A stretch of 64,000 nt of DNA from Anaerolineae bacterium (GTDB lineage Bacteria > Chloroflexota > Anaerolineae > 4572-78 > J111), in the NCBI GenBank assembly GCA_023382535.1, contig JAHDWA010000033.1, positions 44,811 to 108,810 on the forward strand, in the 5' to 3' direction. Numbering within the stretch: the first letter of the stretch is position 1; the number at the start of each line of letters is the position of its first letter. Under the pieces are notes generated by a model. The model made no database searches. It was not told the DNA's origin and worked only from the letters and a program-made list of their open reading frames with translations. The translations under genes and the position numbers were made by a program. This document shows positions 1 to 9,298 of the stretch, one piece after another.

Positions 1-321
1 GCGCGGCGTGCCCAAATTGATCTCTGCCCCGACCAACTCCGTTACCACCACCCCGGCCGCCGGTTTGCCGCTGTATTGTTCGGTGGCGCGAGCGGCACAG
101 CGTTTATCACAGCCATCAATGGCAATGGTTGGATAGAAGCGGGCAAAAGCGCGGTCGCCTTCACCTCCGGCCAGGAACAAGGGCAGGCAGATGGTCACGG
201 TTTCCGCCGGACGCAACTGCTCCAACACCTTCAATGCGGCCAGCCGGGTAACGGTTCCTTCGGCCATCTCTTCCCCGCTGCAAGCGACAATGCCGACTTT
301 CTTCTTCGGTAAATCGGGCAT
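1..321 (-). CDS. DGC-domain zinc-binding protein, cut by the left edge
   Basis: The reading frame starts at the ATG at 321 (MPDLPKKKVGIVACSG) and runs off the left edge, so only the N-terminal ~107 residues are visible. The motif IDGCDKRCA near residue 70 and the early ACSGEE segment match the DGC-domain family of putative metal-binding proteins. It begins 2 bp after the stop of the neighbouring DGC gene, so the two are tandem paralogues of one operon with the lipoyl protein and the ArsR regulator. The biochemical role of the family is not settled. Here the cysteines suggest metal or sulfur handling, which is an inference. Confidence 0.75.
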   Translation of the reverse strand, partial: MPDLPKKKVGIVACSGEEMAEGTVTRLAALKVLEQLRPAETVTICLPLFLAGGEGDRAFARFYPTIAIDGCDKRCAARATEQYSGKPAAGVVVTELVGAEINLGTPR

Positions 322-323
322 GG

Positions 324-737
324 TTACACCTCCTCCTGACCGATAATTTTATCAGCCACTGCGGCCAGTTCTTCGGCCATTTGACGGGCCAGTTCTTGCC
401 CTTCGGGGTTCAACTCGGCAATGCCTTTGGGTTTCAAATGGCGGTGGCGGCGGAAGGTGTCGAGTACGTTGGCCTCATAAGCGACCTGCCCCCCACTTTC
501 GGCGACCATTTTGCTGGCGCAGGCCAGTTTGCAGCCGTCAACGGTGATAGCCGGGGCCGCTTGTACCCGTCTCCCCGTGTTCTCATCGCCCAATACCAGC
601 AACGATAGGGCTACGACTTCGGCGCAGGCTGGCCGCAAATCTTCGGCCAGGGTATACGCGGCTTCCCTCCCGACCGTGCCGTAGGTTTTGCCGATGCCGC
701 TGCACGGGACCACAACCACGTATTTGGATTCGCTCAT
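324..737 (-). CDS. DGC-domain putative zinc-binding protein
   Basis: A 137-residue protein with PCSG at residues 11-14 and the signature VDGCKLAC (Cys69, Cys73) of the DGC family. There is no signal peptide or membrane segment, so it should be cytoplasmic. The start overlaps the end of the lipoyl-protein gene by 4 bp and the stop lies 2 bp before the next DGC gene, which indicates translational coupling. The family is assigned from the motif. A function in binding metal or persulfide is an inference from the conserved Cys pair and the ArsR and lipoyl neighbours. Confidence 0.8.
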   Translation of the reverse strand: MSESKYVVVVPCSGIGKTYGTVGREAAYTLAEDLRPACAEVVALSLLVLGDENTGRRVQAAPAITVDGCKLACASKMVAESGGQVAYEANVLDTFRRHRHLKPKGIAELNPEGQELARQMAEELAAVADKIIGQEEV

Positions 738-1183
738 CGGGCCTTGGCCTCCTTTTCAGCTTCAGCGGTCATCAGGGCAAAGTAGGCCTGGGCGTCGAGG
801 AGATTAAGTTGATCTGTCTCCCAAGCACCGGCCTCCAGCAAGACCAGCCAGCCTTCTCCGTAGGGTGCTTCGTTGACCAGTTCCGGCTCATCTTCCAGGC
901 GTGGATTGACCGCTTTAATCACTCCGTTAAGCGGTGAAGGAATACTCAGGTTGGTTTTCATCGTCTCAAGAGTAGCCAATTCGTCGCCGGGGGTTAAGAT
1001 GGTACCTTCGGCTTGGGGTTCGGCAAAGGCCACATCCCCCGCCGTTTGCTGCAAGTAGTCGCTCAAACCAATCCGCACCCCCTCCATTTCGGGCTTCAGC
1101 CAGAGATGGTCGGTGGTATAGAGCCGGTCGGCGGCGACTTTAAAGGTAAATTTATCAACGGTCGTTTCTAAAAATTCAGGCAT
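734..1183 (-). CDS. GcvH-like lipoyl carrier protein
   Basis: A 149-residue relative of glycine cleavage H protein. The lipoyl-attachment lysine is Lys76 in LETMKTN, followed by the family landmarks SPLNGVIKAVN, ELVNEAPYGEGW. I chose the ATG at 1183 over the one at 1198 because GGAGGGG lies 6 bp upstream of it. No P, T or L protein of the glycine cleavage system is present. Its neighbours are two DGC proteins and an ArsR regulator. GcvH-like lipoate carriers outside glycine cleavage are known as LbpA in the sHdr sulfur-oxidation pathway, so a sulfur-carrier role is a plausible alternative to a stray GcvH. Confidence 0.82.
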   Translation of the reverse strand: MPEFLETTVDKFTFKVAADRLYTTDHLWLKPEMEGVRIGLSDYLQQTAGDVAFAEPQAEGTILTPGDELATLETMKTNLSIPSPLNGVIKAVNPRLEDEPELVNEAPYGEGWLVLLEAGAWETDQLNLLDAQAYFALMTAEAEKEAKAR

Positions 1184-1208
1184 TATTATCCCCTCCATGC
1201 TTACTCTT

Positions 1209-1595
1209 TCAATTTACAAAAGCGCCGGCTTCAGGCGCTTGTTGCTTCCCCTCCGGCCCACATAGGCACAGACGCTCTTGAATCCGGGCCGGATTGAGCA
1301 GTTCATTCAGCCAGATTTGCCAACGCTGGGCAGCCTCCCGATCCACGGTGTAATAAATCCAGCGCGCATCTACGGCATCGTGACGGCTGCGCACCAATCC
1401 CGCCTCGCGCAGCACCCGCAAGTGGTGCGACAGGAGATTAGGCGGCAGCCCTAACCGCTCGTTCAATTCGCCGTTACAGGAGTCCCCCTGCATCAACAGG
1501 TTAAAGATACGCAGGCGATTAGGATCGGCCAGAGCCTTCAACACCGCTGCGGCTTCATGTAAGTTTTGCTCATCCATGAAGAGTGGATTAACCAT
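1209..1595 (-). CDS. ArsR/SmtB-family transcriptional repressor
   Basis: A 128-residue winged-helix repressor: ALADPNRLRIFNLLMQG, then the recognition helix LPPNLLSHHLRVLREAGLV and the wing SRHDAVDARWIYYTV. The ATG at 1595 is preceded by AGGAG at good spacing; the frame is open further upstream but without a site. A Cys in GDSCNGEL and the C-terminal CLC could sense metals, thiols or persulfides; I cannot assign the inducer. It is the first gene of the DGC/lipoyl operon (25 bp gap) and probably autoregulates it. ArsR-type repressors control sHdr and sulfide-oxidation operons in other bacteria. Confidence 0.85.
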   Translation of the reverse strand: MVNPLFMDEQNLHEAAAVLKALADPNRLRIFNLLMQGDSCNGELNERLGLPPNLLSHHLRVLREAGLVRSRHDAVDARWIYYTVDREAAQRWQIWLNELLNPARIQERLCLCGPEGKQQAPEAGAFVN

Positions 1596-1626
1596 TACGT
1601 TTTCTCCTGAGGCAGGGAGTGGTTTT

Positions 1627-1646
1627 AATTCAATATTTACTGAAAT
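1627..1646 (-). promoter_or_regulatory. Possible ArsR operator
   Basis: An AT-rich imperfect inverted repeat (AATTC-N10-GAAAT) lies about 30-50 bp upstream of the ArsR start. It resembles the general form of ArsR-family operators. Evidence is only symmetry and position. Confidence 0.25.
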
Positions 1647-1798
1647 AAAGTGTACAATCTTCTGCCGAGAGTTAATAGTGATAATTGTCACAAAGACAGA
1701 TGATATATGTCATATATTTCAATCATTATCGAAACATTGACCCTGGAGCAGCCATTCAGGTTATTGCCTATTTGTATTTGGCTCTGGAGTTGGTGAAA

Positions 1799-2488
1799 CT
1801 AGGACTGGGCTTTGGCCGCTAACCCGGCTCGGTCAAGGATGATAATCTGGTGGCGAGTGACCCGAATTAGCCCTTCCTCGGCCAAACTGCGCAGGGCGCG
1901 GTTGACCACATCGGGGACAGTTCCCAGCCGGGCCGCAATCTCGGCCTGAGTAGCCCAGCGCTGGCGGGGAAGGACGACCTGCTGGTCGTCAGCAAGCTGC
2001 ATCAATAACAGTTTGGCCAGGCGGGACACCACCGGGCGTAACGACAGATCTTCGATGAGGGAAATGGTATGGAGTAATCGGGCTGCCAGCGTCCGAATGA
2101 TCAGCCGGGCCATGTGCGGATAACGATCCAATAAGTCAAGCAGGGTGGATTGGGGGATAGCCCACAGCTCACACGCTTCCTGGGCGACGAGGGTGGCCGG
2201 GTGGTCTTGTTCGGCAAAAACCGGGGCGACGTTGAGCGGCTGGCCGGGCCCCATAAAATCCAGAATTTGCTCGCGCCCTTCGGCTGATAGTTTAACCGCC
2301 TTGACCCAACCCTGGTGAACCAGATAGAAGGCTTCCGGCCGGTCGCCCTCCCAAAAAACAACTTCGCCCGGCTGGTAAGAGCGCAACTGAGTTGCTCCAA
2401 GCAGTTCATTCCAGCCGGCTTGATCCAACACGTTGAACCAGGGAATTTTACGAAGATCGGCCGCCGGATCAGGGGTATCGCTGACCAC
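1799..2488 (-). CDS. Crp/Fnr-family transcriptional regulator
   Basis: A 229-residue regulator with a cyclic-nucleotide-like beta barrel (about residues 15-120), a dimerisation helix and a C-terminal winged helix (178-215, ATQAEIAARLGTVPDVVNRALRSL). The GTG at 2488 is chosen because AAAGGAG precedes it; the open frame extends upstream without a site. Only one cysteine (Cys105) is present, so it lacks the N-terminal [4Fe-4S] cluster of FNR. The effector is unknown. A palindrome resembling a Crp/Fnr site occurs before the Mo-oxidoreductase operon at 23621-23640, a possible target by inference. Confidence 0.85.
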   Translation of the reverse strand: MVSDTPDPAADLRKIPWFNVLDQAGWNELLGATQLRSYQPGEVVFWEGDRPEAFYLVHQGWVKAVKLSAEGREQILDFMGPGQPLNVAPVFAEQDHPATLVAQEACELWAIPQSTLLDLLDRYPHMARLIIRTLAARLLHTISLIEDLSLRPVVSRLAKLLLMQLADDQQVVLPRQRWATQAEIAARLGTVPDVVNRALRSLAEEGLIRVTRHQIIILDRAGLAAKAQS

Positions 2489-2594
2489 GCGTTGCTCCTT
2501 TGCTAACTCAATGATACACCTCCCCGGATGGCTGTCAACCTGGGAGCAAGCGGTAGTCGGGGGACACGATAGGCTGGCTCGAGTTAGCCCTGGA

Positions 2595-2858
2595 TTATAA
2601 CTGATTTTGAAGCTCAAAACTCTTTAGCGTGGCCTGGGTACGGTTGCGCACATTTAACTTGCCGAAGATGTTGTAAACGTGCCGTTTGACTGTGCTTTCG
2701 GTGATGTATAACAGCTCCCCTATTTCCCGGTTCGATGCCCCGGAAGCGAGCCAATATAACACCTCTAACTCGCGTTCGCTTAAGGGTTCGATGGCTGGAT
2801 CAGGGTAGAGAAATGTCCTGCCGGCAGGTCCAGATATTTCCCTGATTAACCTTGACAT
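2595..2858 (-). CDS. Solo LuxR-type HTH protein
   Basis: An 87-residue protein that is almost entirely a LuxR/NarL DNA-binding domain (residues 24-85, [27 protein letters not shown]). The ATG at 2858 has AAGGAG 6 bp upstream, better than the ATG at 2864. There is no receiver or ligand-binding domain. It begins 12 bp after the stop of the FtsX-like permease gene, so the two are co-transcribed. Solo HTH proteins of this kind may act as constitutive activators; the target is unknown. Confidence 0.75.
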   Translation of the reverse strand: MSRLIREISGPAGRTFLYPDPAIEPLSERELEVLYWLASGASNREIGELLYITESTVKRHVYNIFGKLNVRNRTQATLKSFELQNQL

Positions 2859-2869
2859 AGTCATCTCCT

Positions 2870-5269
2870 TTAGACATAAGCCAGACTGTCGCGGACACTT
2901 GTTTGGGCCGCCTTTTGCGCAGGAAACCAACTGGCGAGGACGGCCAGCAGGGTAATGATGACCAGCCAGGCCCAAATCCCAACGGTTGAAATCTGGTAAA
3001 CCAATTCTATCTTCAAGACAGCGGAGAGGGTCTTGATGGTCAGTTGGCCCGCCGGAAAGCTGAGCGGGATAGCCACGAGCCAGCTCAGCCAGCCCAAAAT
3101 CAATCCTTCGCCGACAAACTGGCCGGCCACGGCCCAGCCCGAAGCGCCAATGGCCCGCATCACCCCAATCTCGCGGGTTCGCTCGATGACGTTGATGGCT
3201 AACGTTCCGCTGAGGGCGACTGCGCCCACCAGCGCGGTCATCAGGGCCATGCCGGTTAGAATGGCAAAGAGCATAGCCATTTGATTGGTGCGCTGAGTAG
3301 CCAGACGGTGGGCGGTATCCTGGGCGCTGGCCGTTACCTCGTAGCCATGCCCTTCGTAAAGCGTCCGCAGACCGGCGGCCAGTGCTGCTTCGCTGGCTGC
3401 ATCCTGGGACAGGGTTTGGACCCGGATGGCCTGCCCTTGCCCTACCTGGCGCAGTTCGCGCAGGAGCGGCTCGCGCGGTGTCAGGGCGGCCTCCTGGTCC
3501 ACCGGCTCAAAGAGGAGGCCCACCACTTGCCAGTCGGACTCCCGCTTGGTAGGAATATCAACGGTAATCCAGTCGCCCACGTTGACTCCCATCACCTGGG
3601 CCAACTCCTGATTGAGCACGATGGCATATTCATCGCCTGGCTGAAGCCAGCGGCCGGCTCGTAACTGAGGAACATAGGCCCGTGAGGGCAAGGGAATGCC
3701 GCGCAGACTGATTTTACTGTCGTCATTGGTCTCCGGCTGGCCCAGGCGGCGAGTCGTCCCCTTGGCCGTACCCCATACCTCGACGGCGGTCACTCCGGGG
3801 TGAGACAAAGTAAGCGTTTCGACCTGCTTGATGCGGCCCGGGTCTTCCAGATCAAGCAGGATATTAACCCGGAAGATGGATAACAGCACCTCACCGAAGG
3901 TATGGCTCAGCGAGGCCCGCGTGTTCAGGACCATCATAAACATAACGCCCGCGCCAATCAGGGTAATCTGGGTAAAGAAAACCCGCTTGGGGTTGCGAAA
4001 AGTATTGCTAAGGGTCAGCGAGAGCAGGCGGGGGATGGACTGGAACTGCGCCAGCAGCCGGTCCAGCCAATTCGAGGCGGCGCCCAGACCGTAGGTGCTG
4101 ATGGCCTCACGCACCGTAATCCGTCCGCCCAGGTAAACCGGGATGATTGCGACCAGCAGCGGCGATAACAGCGCGACCACGGTTTGAGCCGCAACAGCGG
4201 TCAGGGATACGGCAAAAGGGCCAGGGATCATCCCTTGCCGGTTGACGATCAACCCGCGCAGGCCGTTCGCTCCCAGCGCGCCCAGGGGAACGGCCACCAG
4301 TAGAGCCAAGACCCCGTAGACCAGCGCCAAACTGAGGTAGATGAACAGAATCCGGCTAAATCTGGCCCCAATCGCCTTCATAATCCCAATCTGGTTGATC
4401 TGCTGCACAATAACGGCATTGATGGTGTTGTAAACCAGGAACAGGCCTAAAATCAGGGTAGTGGCGGCCATAATGCTCAAAATCAAAAAGACGCTGTTGA
4501 TCGCCTCCTGACCGGTAAATTGGTCGGGCTTGCCGGTGCGGCTTTTGAAACCGCCCGGCGAGGCAATGGCCGGGTTAACTTCAACCCCCTGCTGCTCCAA
4601 TTCGTGCTGAATCAGGTCAGCCATCACTTTCACCCGCTCATCGCTGTAGTGGGGAATGGCTGCCAGGATGAGGCTGGAACCGGACTCGCCGGTGAGCTGG
4701 CTAAAGCGCTCGCGGGTGGTGAAAAACATCGGGTCGGGCAGTGAGGCCGGTGAGGGATGGGCCGCATTGTAGAGCACGCCGTTTAACTCAACCGGGTAGA
4801 CTTTGCTGGCAATGTCCAACTCAATACGGTCGCCCACGACCAGCCCACGCCCGCGTTGGACCCCCATCAGTTTGCGCCGGGGCCAGCCGCCGCTGTCTAT
4901 TTTGACCTGGCGCAGGATTTGGGCTTCGTAATCTTCCAGCGCCACCAGGGTGGCCGGCTGCCAGGGATCAGTATCGTTGCGCCGCCAGCGCACCGTTTTG
5001 CTTTGATACCAGCCCTCAACCGTCTCCATCCCCTGGAGGTGAGCCAGGGACTCGAGCAGGGTGTCGTCCACCGGGGGCTTGACCTCCAGGCCGATGGTCG
5101 CGGGGACTGAAGCCTGCCAGGTGCGGGTCACATCTTGAAGAATAAACTCTTTGGCCCCCAGCACCGTACCCACCGCAAACGCGCCGATAGCAATAATGGC
5201 AATCACCCGCAAGGTGCGGCCCTTATTTTCCCACAAATCATACCAGATTTTATGCCAAATAACGCCCAT
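2870..5269 (-). CDS. FtsX/MacB-like ABC transporter permease (799 aa)
   Basis: A long permease with one N-terminal membrane helix (about residues 17-37), a periplasmic domain, a first FtsX block of three helices (about 265-395), a second helix (about 435) with a second extracytoplasmic domain, and a C-terminal FtsX block (about 655-790) with the motif [16 protein letters not shown]. This two-FtsX topology is that of ABC permeases that move lipoproteins or lipids, or transmit force across the membrane. No ATPase gene is adjacent, so it must use one encoded elsewhere. A paralogue lies at 40476-42932. Confidence 0.85.
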   Translation of the reverse strand: MGVIWHKIWYDLWENKGRTLRVIAIIAIGAFAVGTVLGAKEFILQDVTRTWQASVPATIGLEVKPPVDDTLLESLAHLQGMETVEGWYQSKTVRWRRNDTDPWQPATLVALEDYEAQILRQVKIDSGGWPRRKLMGVQRGRGLVVGDRIELDIASKVYPVELNGVLYNAAHPSPASLPDPMFFTTRERFSQLTGESGSSLILAAIPHYSDERVKVMADLIQHELEQQGVEVNPAIASPGGFKSRTGKPDQFTGQEAINSVFLILSIMAATTLILGLFLVYNTINAVIVQQINQIGIMKAIGARFSRILFIYLSLALVYGVLALLVAVPLGALGANGLRGLIVNRQGMIPGPFAVSLTAVAAQTVVALLSPLLVAIIPVYLGGRITVREAISTYGLGAASNWLDRLLAQFQSIPRLLSLTLSNTFRNPKRVFFTQITLIGAGVMFMMVLNTRASLSHTFGEVLLSIFRVNILLDLEDPGRIKQVETLTLSHPGVTAVEVWGTAKGTTRRLGQPETNDDSKISLRGIPLPSRAYVPQLRAGRWLQPGDEYAIVLNQELAQVMGVNVGDWITVDIPTKRESDWQVVGLLFEPVDQEAALTPREPLLRELRQVGQGQAIRVQTLSQDAASEAALAAGLRTLYEGHGYEVTASAQDTAHRLATQRTNQMAMLFAILTGMALMTALVGAVALSGTLAINVIERTREIGVMRAIGASGWAVAGQFVGEGLILGWLSWLVAIPLSFPAGQLTIKTLSAVLKIELVYQISTVGIWAWLVIITLLAVLASWFPAQKAAQTSVRDSLAYV

Positions 5270-5354
5270 GTTGATTTCTCTCCATTAAAATCTGGTTCCA
5301 GCATACCATTTCTCAGGCTTACTGTCCCCGACTTTTGTCGTATTTTTAGACCGG

Positions 5355-5385
5355 TGTAACTTTTTCAATCAAACTGGAGTCTAAC
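5355..5385 (+). promoter_or_regulatory. ECF-type promoter for the TlpA gene
   Basis: TGTAAC at 5355-5360 and TCTAAC at 5380-5385 are separated by 19 bp and lie 29 bp before the TlpA start. The same bipartite element occurs at 12441 and 14695. The window encodes two ECF sigma factors that could use it. Confidence 0.5.
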
Positions 5386-5413
5386 TAAAGAAACCACCAG
5401 AGAGACAAACACG

Positions 5414-6007
5414 ATGAGTAGAGTCATAGTTTCAAAACCTTACCGGTCAAAGCCAGTCAGATCAAAAACCTGGTTCTACCTCAATGTTGCCTTCGCCGTG
5501 ACCCTGATGGCTGTCGGGGTGGGTATGTTGTTTTGGCTGGGCGGGCAGTCAGCGGACAAACAAACCGCCGCTAACCAGGGCCTCATCCGGCCGGGACAGC
5601 CTGCTCCCGATTTCAGCCTGCCTGCGGTCACCGGCGAAACTGTCCGCTTGAGTGACCTGAAAGGGCAGGTGGTCCTGGTCAACCTATGGGCCACCTGGTG
5701 TCCGCCCTGCAAGGCAGAAATGCCGGCGATTGACGCTTTTTACCGGGCGCATCGGGAAGCCGGGTTCACCGCCTTGATGGCTAACGCGCAGGAGGATGAG
5801 GCAACTGTGCGCGCTTTTATCGAGGCTAACGGCTTCACTTTTCCGGCGCTGCTCGACAGCCAGGGTGAGTTGATGAGGCGCTACGGGGTCCGCGGCCTGC
5901 CCACCACCTTTATCATTGACCGTAGCGGCCACGTCCGTCATATCCAAACCGGGGCCATCACTCAGGCCGACCTGGAAACCATTATCAATCCCTTGTTGAG
6001 GCAATAA
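5414..6007 (+). CDS. TlpA/ResA-like membrane-anchored thioredoxin
   Basis: A 197-residue protein with an N-terminal membrane anchor (about residues 20-42) and a thioredoxin fold whose active site is WCPPC (Cys96, Cys99) in NLWATWCPPCKAEMP. The later cis-proline loop GLPTTFIID is present. Proteins of this family reduce apocytochrome c haem-binding cysteines or other extracytoplasmic thiols. The next genes encode a triheme cytochrome c and bc-complex subunits in the opposite direction, so a role in cytochrome c maturation fits. The leader carries the shared ECF-type promoter. Confidence 0.88.
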   Translation: MSRVIVSKPYRSKPVRSKTWFYLNVAFAVTLMAVGVGMLFWLGGQSADKQTAANQGLIRPGQPAPDFSLPAVTGETVRLSDLKGQVVLVNLWATWCPPCKAEMPAIDAFYRAHREAGFTALMANAQEDEATVRAFIEANGFTFPALLDSQGELMRRYGVRGLPTTFIIDRSGHVRHIQTGAITQADLETIINPLLRQ

Positions 6008-6028
6008 CACGGTCAAGGCTCAACGATC

Positions 6029-6057
6029 GAGGGGACAGGTCATTGATCTGTCCCCTC
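6029..6057. terminator. Bidirectional terminator
   Basis: A perfect 10-bp stem (GAGGGGACAG at 6029-6038 with CTGTCCCCTC at 6048-6057) and 9-nt loop lies between two convergent genes, TlpA and the triheme cytochrome. The flank ATTGTATTT gives only a modest U-tract. Confidence 0.6.
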
Positions 6058-6069
6058 ATTGTATTTGCT

Positions 6070-7182
6070 CTAATTGTTGGTATTATTGCGCAGCCACGGC
6101 GGCCCGCCGCCTTGACCTCCGCCCGGTAGGGGTTGGGCTACTGCCGGGGCAGTCGACTCCCAGGCCCGCAGGAAGCTGACCAGGCTGTTCAGTTCGGCAT
6201 CGGTCAAGCGACCCCCCCAGGCCGGCATGCGGGTATTGGGTACGCCCTGAGCGATAATCGTCTTGATCGCCTGGTCCGGAGTTTGAGTGAGAAAACTCTG
6301 GACATTTAACGCCGGCGCCATTCGTGTCCCCTGTCCAGCCGGGCCGTGACAGGTCGCGCAGGCCACGCTAAACAACTGGCCCCCGGCGGCGATGACTTCG
6401 GCATCGCTGCTGGCAATGGCCGGCAGTTCCGGCTGCGGGATCAGGCCCGGCGGGATTTCACCCCAGTTACGCAGCAGGCCCACCAGGCTGGTAATCTCCT
6501 GGGTCGAAAGCGCCTGCCGCCAGCCGGCCATCAGAGTGCCGGGAACGCCGTTGGTGACGATCCGATTCAATTCCTCATCGCTCTTTTGACTGCGCAGGGT
6601 GGCATCGTTCAGGAGGGGGGCAATGGCTGTTCCTTCGCCGTTTGGCCCGTGACAGCCGGAGCAGTTAGCGGCGTAGAGGGGCAGCGCTTCGGCCAATACC
6701 TGGCCGTGCGGCAGTTTGGCAACTTCGGCCAGAGTCTCCGCTGGAATCTCTATTTTGAGTACGGTGGGCGGGTTTAGTCCCGCTGCATCTACGGTGCGGG
6801 CAGTTTTGGTCCAATCGCCGCTCTGGATCATGGCAATTAACTGGTCAAGCTGCTGGCTGTTGAGCACGCCCCCTTCGTTGACGCCCCAGGCGGCCATCGC
6901 CGTGCCGTAGCGGCCCCGCTCAATAGTTTTGAACAGAGCCTCGTAATCCATCGCCCGGACCCCCTCGTTATCCAGGCCGGGATATGTCCCGATCCCCCGG
7001 CCATCGGCCCCGTGACAGATCACGCAGTTTTGGGCGTAGACCAACTCACCCTGGACGACTGCTTCGGCCAGCAGCCGGGCCTGGGCTGTCTCCATCCGGT
7101 TATTCTCATTAAACGCATAGACCGGCAGGACCACAGCAATGATGGCCGTGGCGATCAATCCTATCAAACTCCAAACCTTCAT
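6070..7182 (-). CDS. Triheme cytochrome c of the bc complex
   Basis: A 370-residue protein with an N-terminal membrane anchor or signal (residues 5-23) and three CXXCH sites: CVICH (53-57), CSGCH (174-178) and CATCH (275-279). Each sits in a class I cytochrome domain with a downstream Met ligand candidate (for example TLMAGW, TRMPAWGG). The start at 7182 has GGAGGAG upstream. It is followed in the other direction of transcription by Rieske and cytochrome b genes, so it replaces cytochrome c1 as the electron acceptor of a quinol-oxidising complex. A Pro/Gly-rich tail ends the protein. Confidence 0.88.
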   Translation of the reverse strand: MKVWSLIGLIATAIIAVVLPVYAFNENNRMETAQARLLAEAVVQGELVYAQNCVICHGADGRGIGTYPGLDNEGVRAMDYEALFKTIERGRYGTAMAAWGVNEGGVLNSQQLDQLIAMIQSGDWTKTARTVDAAGLNPPTVLKIEIPAETLAEVAKLPHGQVLAEALPLYAANCSGCHGPNGEGTAIAPLLNDATLRSQKSDEELNRIVTNGVPGTLMAGWRQALSTQEITSLVGLLRNWGEIPPGLIPQPELPAIASSDAEVIAAGGQLFSVACATCHGPAGQGTRMAPALNVQSFLTQTPDQAIKTIIAQGVPNTRMPAWGGRLTDAELNSLVSFLRAWESTAPAVAQPLPGGGQGGGPPWLRNNTNN

Positions 7183-7233
7183 AACTCCTCCACTCAATAA
7201 AAGACAACAGACTGTGTTTCTCCCGTCTACCGT

Positions 7234-7731
7234 CTACGGATAAACTACTTGCGCGGGATCGAAGCGATCGCGCGGGATGATCGTGCCGGTGTCAACTTTT
7301 ACCTGGCCTCCTTCAATAACAACCGGGAAGAGGTCCAGCGCGCGGGGCGCTGGTGGGTTCAAGACCTCCCCCCTGGCGTCGAAAGCTGAGGCGTGGCAGG
7401 GACAGAGGAACTGTCCCTGGGGCTGGTTCCAGGGGACGGTGCAGCCCAGGTGCGTGCATTTGCGATACAGAGCCAGGAAGCCGCCATCGGCCAGGCGCGA
7501 CAGGTAAAAACGGCCCTGGTTGAAGGGGGTGACCGAATTGAGCGGGAAATCATCTACTGCCCCGGCGGTCATCACCCCGCCAAACTCCCCTTCGGCCAGG
7601 CGCGGGATGGAAAAGGCGACCGCCATCCCACCCGCCTCGGCCAGGGCCAGTGCTCCGAGTCCCAGCCAGGCCAGTTTTAGGAAGTCCCTGCGGTTGGTTT
7701 CAGGGGTAAGATCAGATTGAACTGTTGTCAT
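7234..7731 (-). CDS. Rieske [2Fe-2S] subunit
   Basis: A 165-residue Rieske protein. The N-terminus NRRDFLKLAWLGLGALAL is a Tat-type signal anchor. The cluster motifs are CTHLGC (92-97) and CPCHAS (110-115), giving two Cys and two His ligands. The ATG at 7731 follows GGGAGATATT; an upstream TTG is less likely. It lies between the cytochrome b gene (upstream in transcription) and the triheme cytochrome gene. It should pass electrons from quinol to the cytochrome c. Confidence 0.92.
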   Translation of the reverse strand: MTTVQSDLTPETNRRDFLKLAWLGLGALALAEAGGMAVAFSIPRLAEGEFGGVMTAGAVDDFPLNSVTPFNQGRFYLSRLADGGFLALYRKCTHLGCTVPWNQPQGQFLCPCHASAFDARGEVLNPPAPRALDLFPVVIEGGQVKVDTGTIIPRDRFDPAQVVYP

Positions 7732-7848
7732 AATATCTCCCAAGAAAGTAGTAGACGGTAGACAGCAGACAGAAGTCAGTAGCCAGACAATAAGAATTGC
7801 GATCTGCTACTTGCTACCCTGTTACTCGGTGACCCGGCGACCTTTTCA

Positions 7849-9225
7849 TCACCACGGCCAGACCAGGGCCATGCCCGGCCCGCGAAACCAGATCCCGACC
7901 GCCGTCAGGACGAAAAAGGTGGTTAGCAGCAGGATGAAGGTTGCCTGGATGGTTTCGCAGCGGGTGGCGGCAAAGCCCTTTTTCATACTGTCATAAAAAC
8001 CGATCAACGCCAGCAAAACCAGGGCCAGCGGCACCAGGCCGTTGCTGACCAGGGTAGGCAGGCTGGGCAGCCACCCGGCCAAATCCAGCCAGTATTCGTC
8101 GGCGATGACCAGCAGCGGCGTCGCCAGCAGGCCCACCGCGACGGCGGCCAGGCCCATCCAGCGGCCCTTGATCGAGCGAAACCAGATACCCACACTATCC
8201 AGGTCGGCATCCAGGTAGGGCAGTATGGCCAGTGTTCCCAAGGCAGCCAGAGGGATGGCCAGGGCCGCAACCAGGGGATGAAAATGGAGCAGCAACTCCT
8301 GGATACCCATAAAGTACCAGGGGGCCTTGGCCGGGTTAGGGCTGTGATCAGGGTTGGCCAGTTCCTCCAGCGGCGCGTTTACCAGCATGGCCCACAGAAA
8401 TAACCCCGCCAGCAGCACCAAAGCGACCACCAGCTCGCGCACAACCAGATGGGGAATAGTGGTGGTGCGTTTGGGTTTGGAGTCAACCGGCTCGCCGGCC
8501 GCGCGGGGGATAACAACCCCGCCATCTTTGCGCACCCGCCAAAAGTGAAAAGAGACGATGCCCAGCATGGCAAGCGGGATAATGGCAATGTGCAGGCTGT
8601 AAAAATTGAGCAAAGTGGCCGCGCTGACGTCCGGTCCGCCCAAAATAACCCGCTGCAGCCACTGGCCCACAAGTGGGATGTACTCAATCAAGCCGGTCCC
8701 AATAGTGATGGCCCAGAAAGCCAGTTGGTCCCAAGGTAACAAGTAGCCGGTAAAATTGGCGGTCACCGTCAGCAGCAGCAGCGACAGGCCCAGCAGCCAG
8801 TTGAACTGGCGCGGGCTACGAAAGCCCCCGGTGAAAAAAACGCGCAGCAGATGGAGAAACGCCACCACCAGCATGGCATTGCCGCTCCAATGATGGAGGT
8901 TGCGGACCAACTGCCCGAACCAGACATTGGTTTGCAGGGTCAGGATGTCGTTGTAAGCCCGGTCTGGGGCGGGCGTGTAGGCTGACATCAGCATTACCCC
9001 GGTGACAATCAAAACCAGCAGCAGTACTGCGGCCATCCCGCCCAGGCCCCAGGTCAGGGTGAACTGCAGGGTCTTTTCCGGCAGGGTGCTGGGGTGGAGG
9101 TGTAAGATCAGACTCTCGACGACCATCAACTTGCGTTCACGGTCGTCACGGGGAGCCAGCGGTCCTCGGAAGATAGAACCCCAGATACGCTGGGGTAAGC
9201 GGGGGGAACTTTGCGGATTAGACAT
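7849..9225 (-). CDS. Cytochrome b of a bc-type complex (fused N and C domains)
   Basis: A 458-residue membrane protein that joins the four-haem-ligand N-terminal cytochrome b domain (LHHW and FLHLLR in one helix region, SLHIAII and SFHFWR in another) to the C-terminal helices. The quinol-site motif appears as APWYFMGIQE, a PEWY variant. About ten membrane segments are visible. First gene of the complex: b, Rieske, then triheme c, all on the minus strand. The order b-Rieske-c differs from the usual Rieske-b-c1. It is a quinol:cytochrome c oxidoreductase core. Confidence 0.92.
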   Translation of the reverse strand: MSNPQSSPRLPQRIWGSIFRGPLAPRDDRERKLMVVESLILHLHPSTLPEKTLQFTLTWGLGGMAAVLLLVLIVTGVMLMSAYTPAPDRAYNDILTLQTNVWFGQLVRNLHHWSGNAMLVVAFLHLLRVFFTGGFRSPRQFNWLLGLSLLLLTVTANFTGYLLPWDQLAFWAITIGTGLIEYIPLVGQWLQRVILGGPDVSAATLLNFYSLHIAIIPLAMLGIVSFHFWRVRKDGGVVIPRAAGEPVDSKPKRTTTIPHLVVRELVVALVLLAGLFLWAMLVNAPLEELANPDHSPNPAKAPWYFMGIQELLLHFHPLVAALAIPLAALGTLAILPYLDADLDSVGIWFRSIKGRWMGLAAVAVGLLATPLLVIADEYWLDLAGWLPSLPTLVSNGLVPLALVLLALIGFYDSMKKGFAATRCETIQATFILLLTTFFVLTAVGIWFRGPGMALVWPW

Positions 9226-9244
9226 TGGCTTTACCTCGCGGAGG

Positions 9245-9290
9245 GAGATGAAAGATAGTGCCTCTTGGGCAAACGGCTCATCTCTTATCT
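9245..9290. repeat. Imperfect intergenic inverted repeat
   Basis: AGATGAAAGATAG on one side is mirrored by CTATCTTNNCATCT-like sequence on the other (reading TCATCTCTTATCTA). It lies between the cytochrome b start and the GQ-rich protein end. It belongs to a set of word-repeat hairpins seen elsewhere in the window. Confidence 0.35.
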
Positions 9291-9298
9291 ACCCGGTG

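Noticed and set aside
1799..2488. Classical FNR
   Set aside because: Only one cysteine is present, so the oxygen-sensing [4Fe-4S] cluster cannot form in the FNR way.
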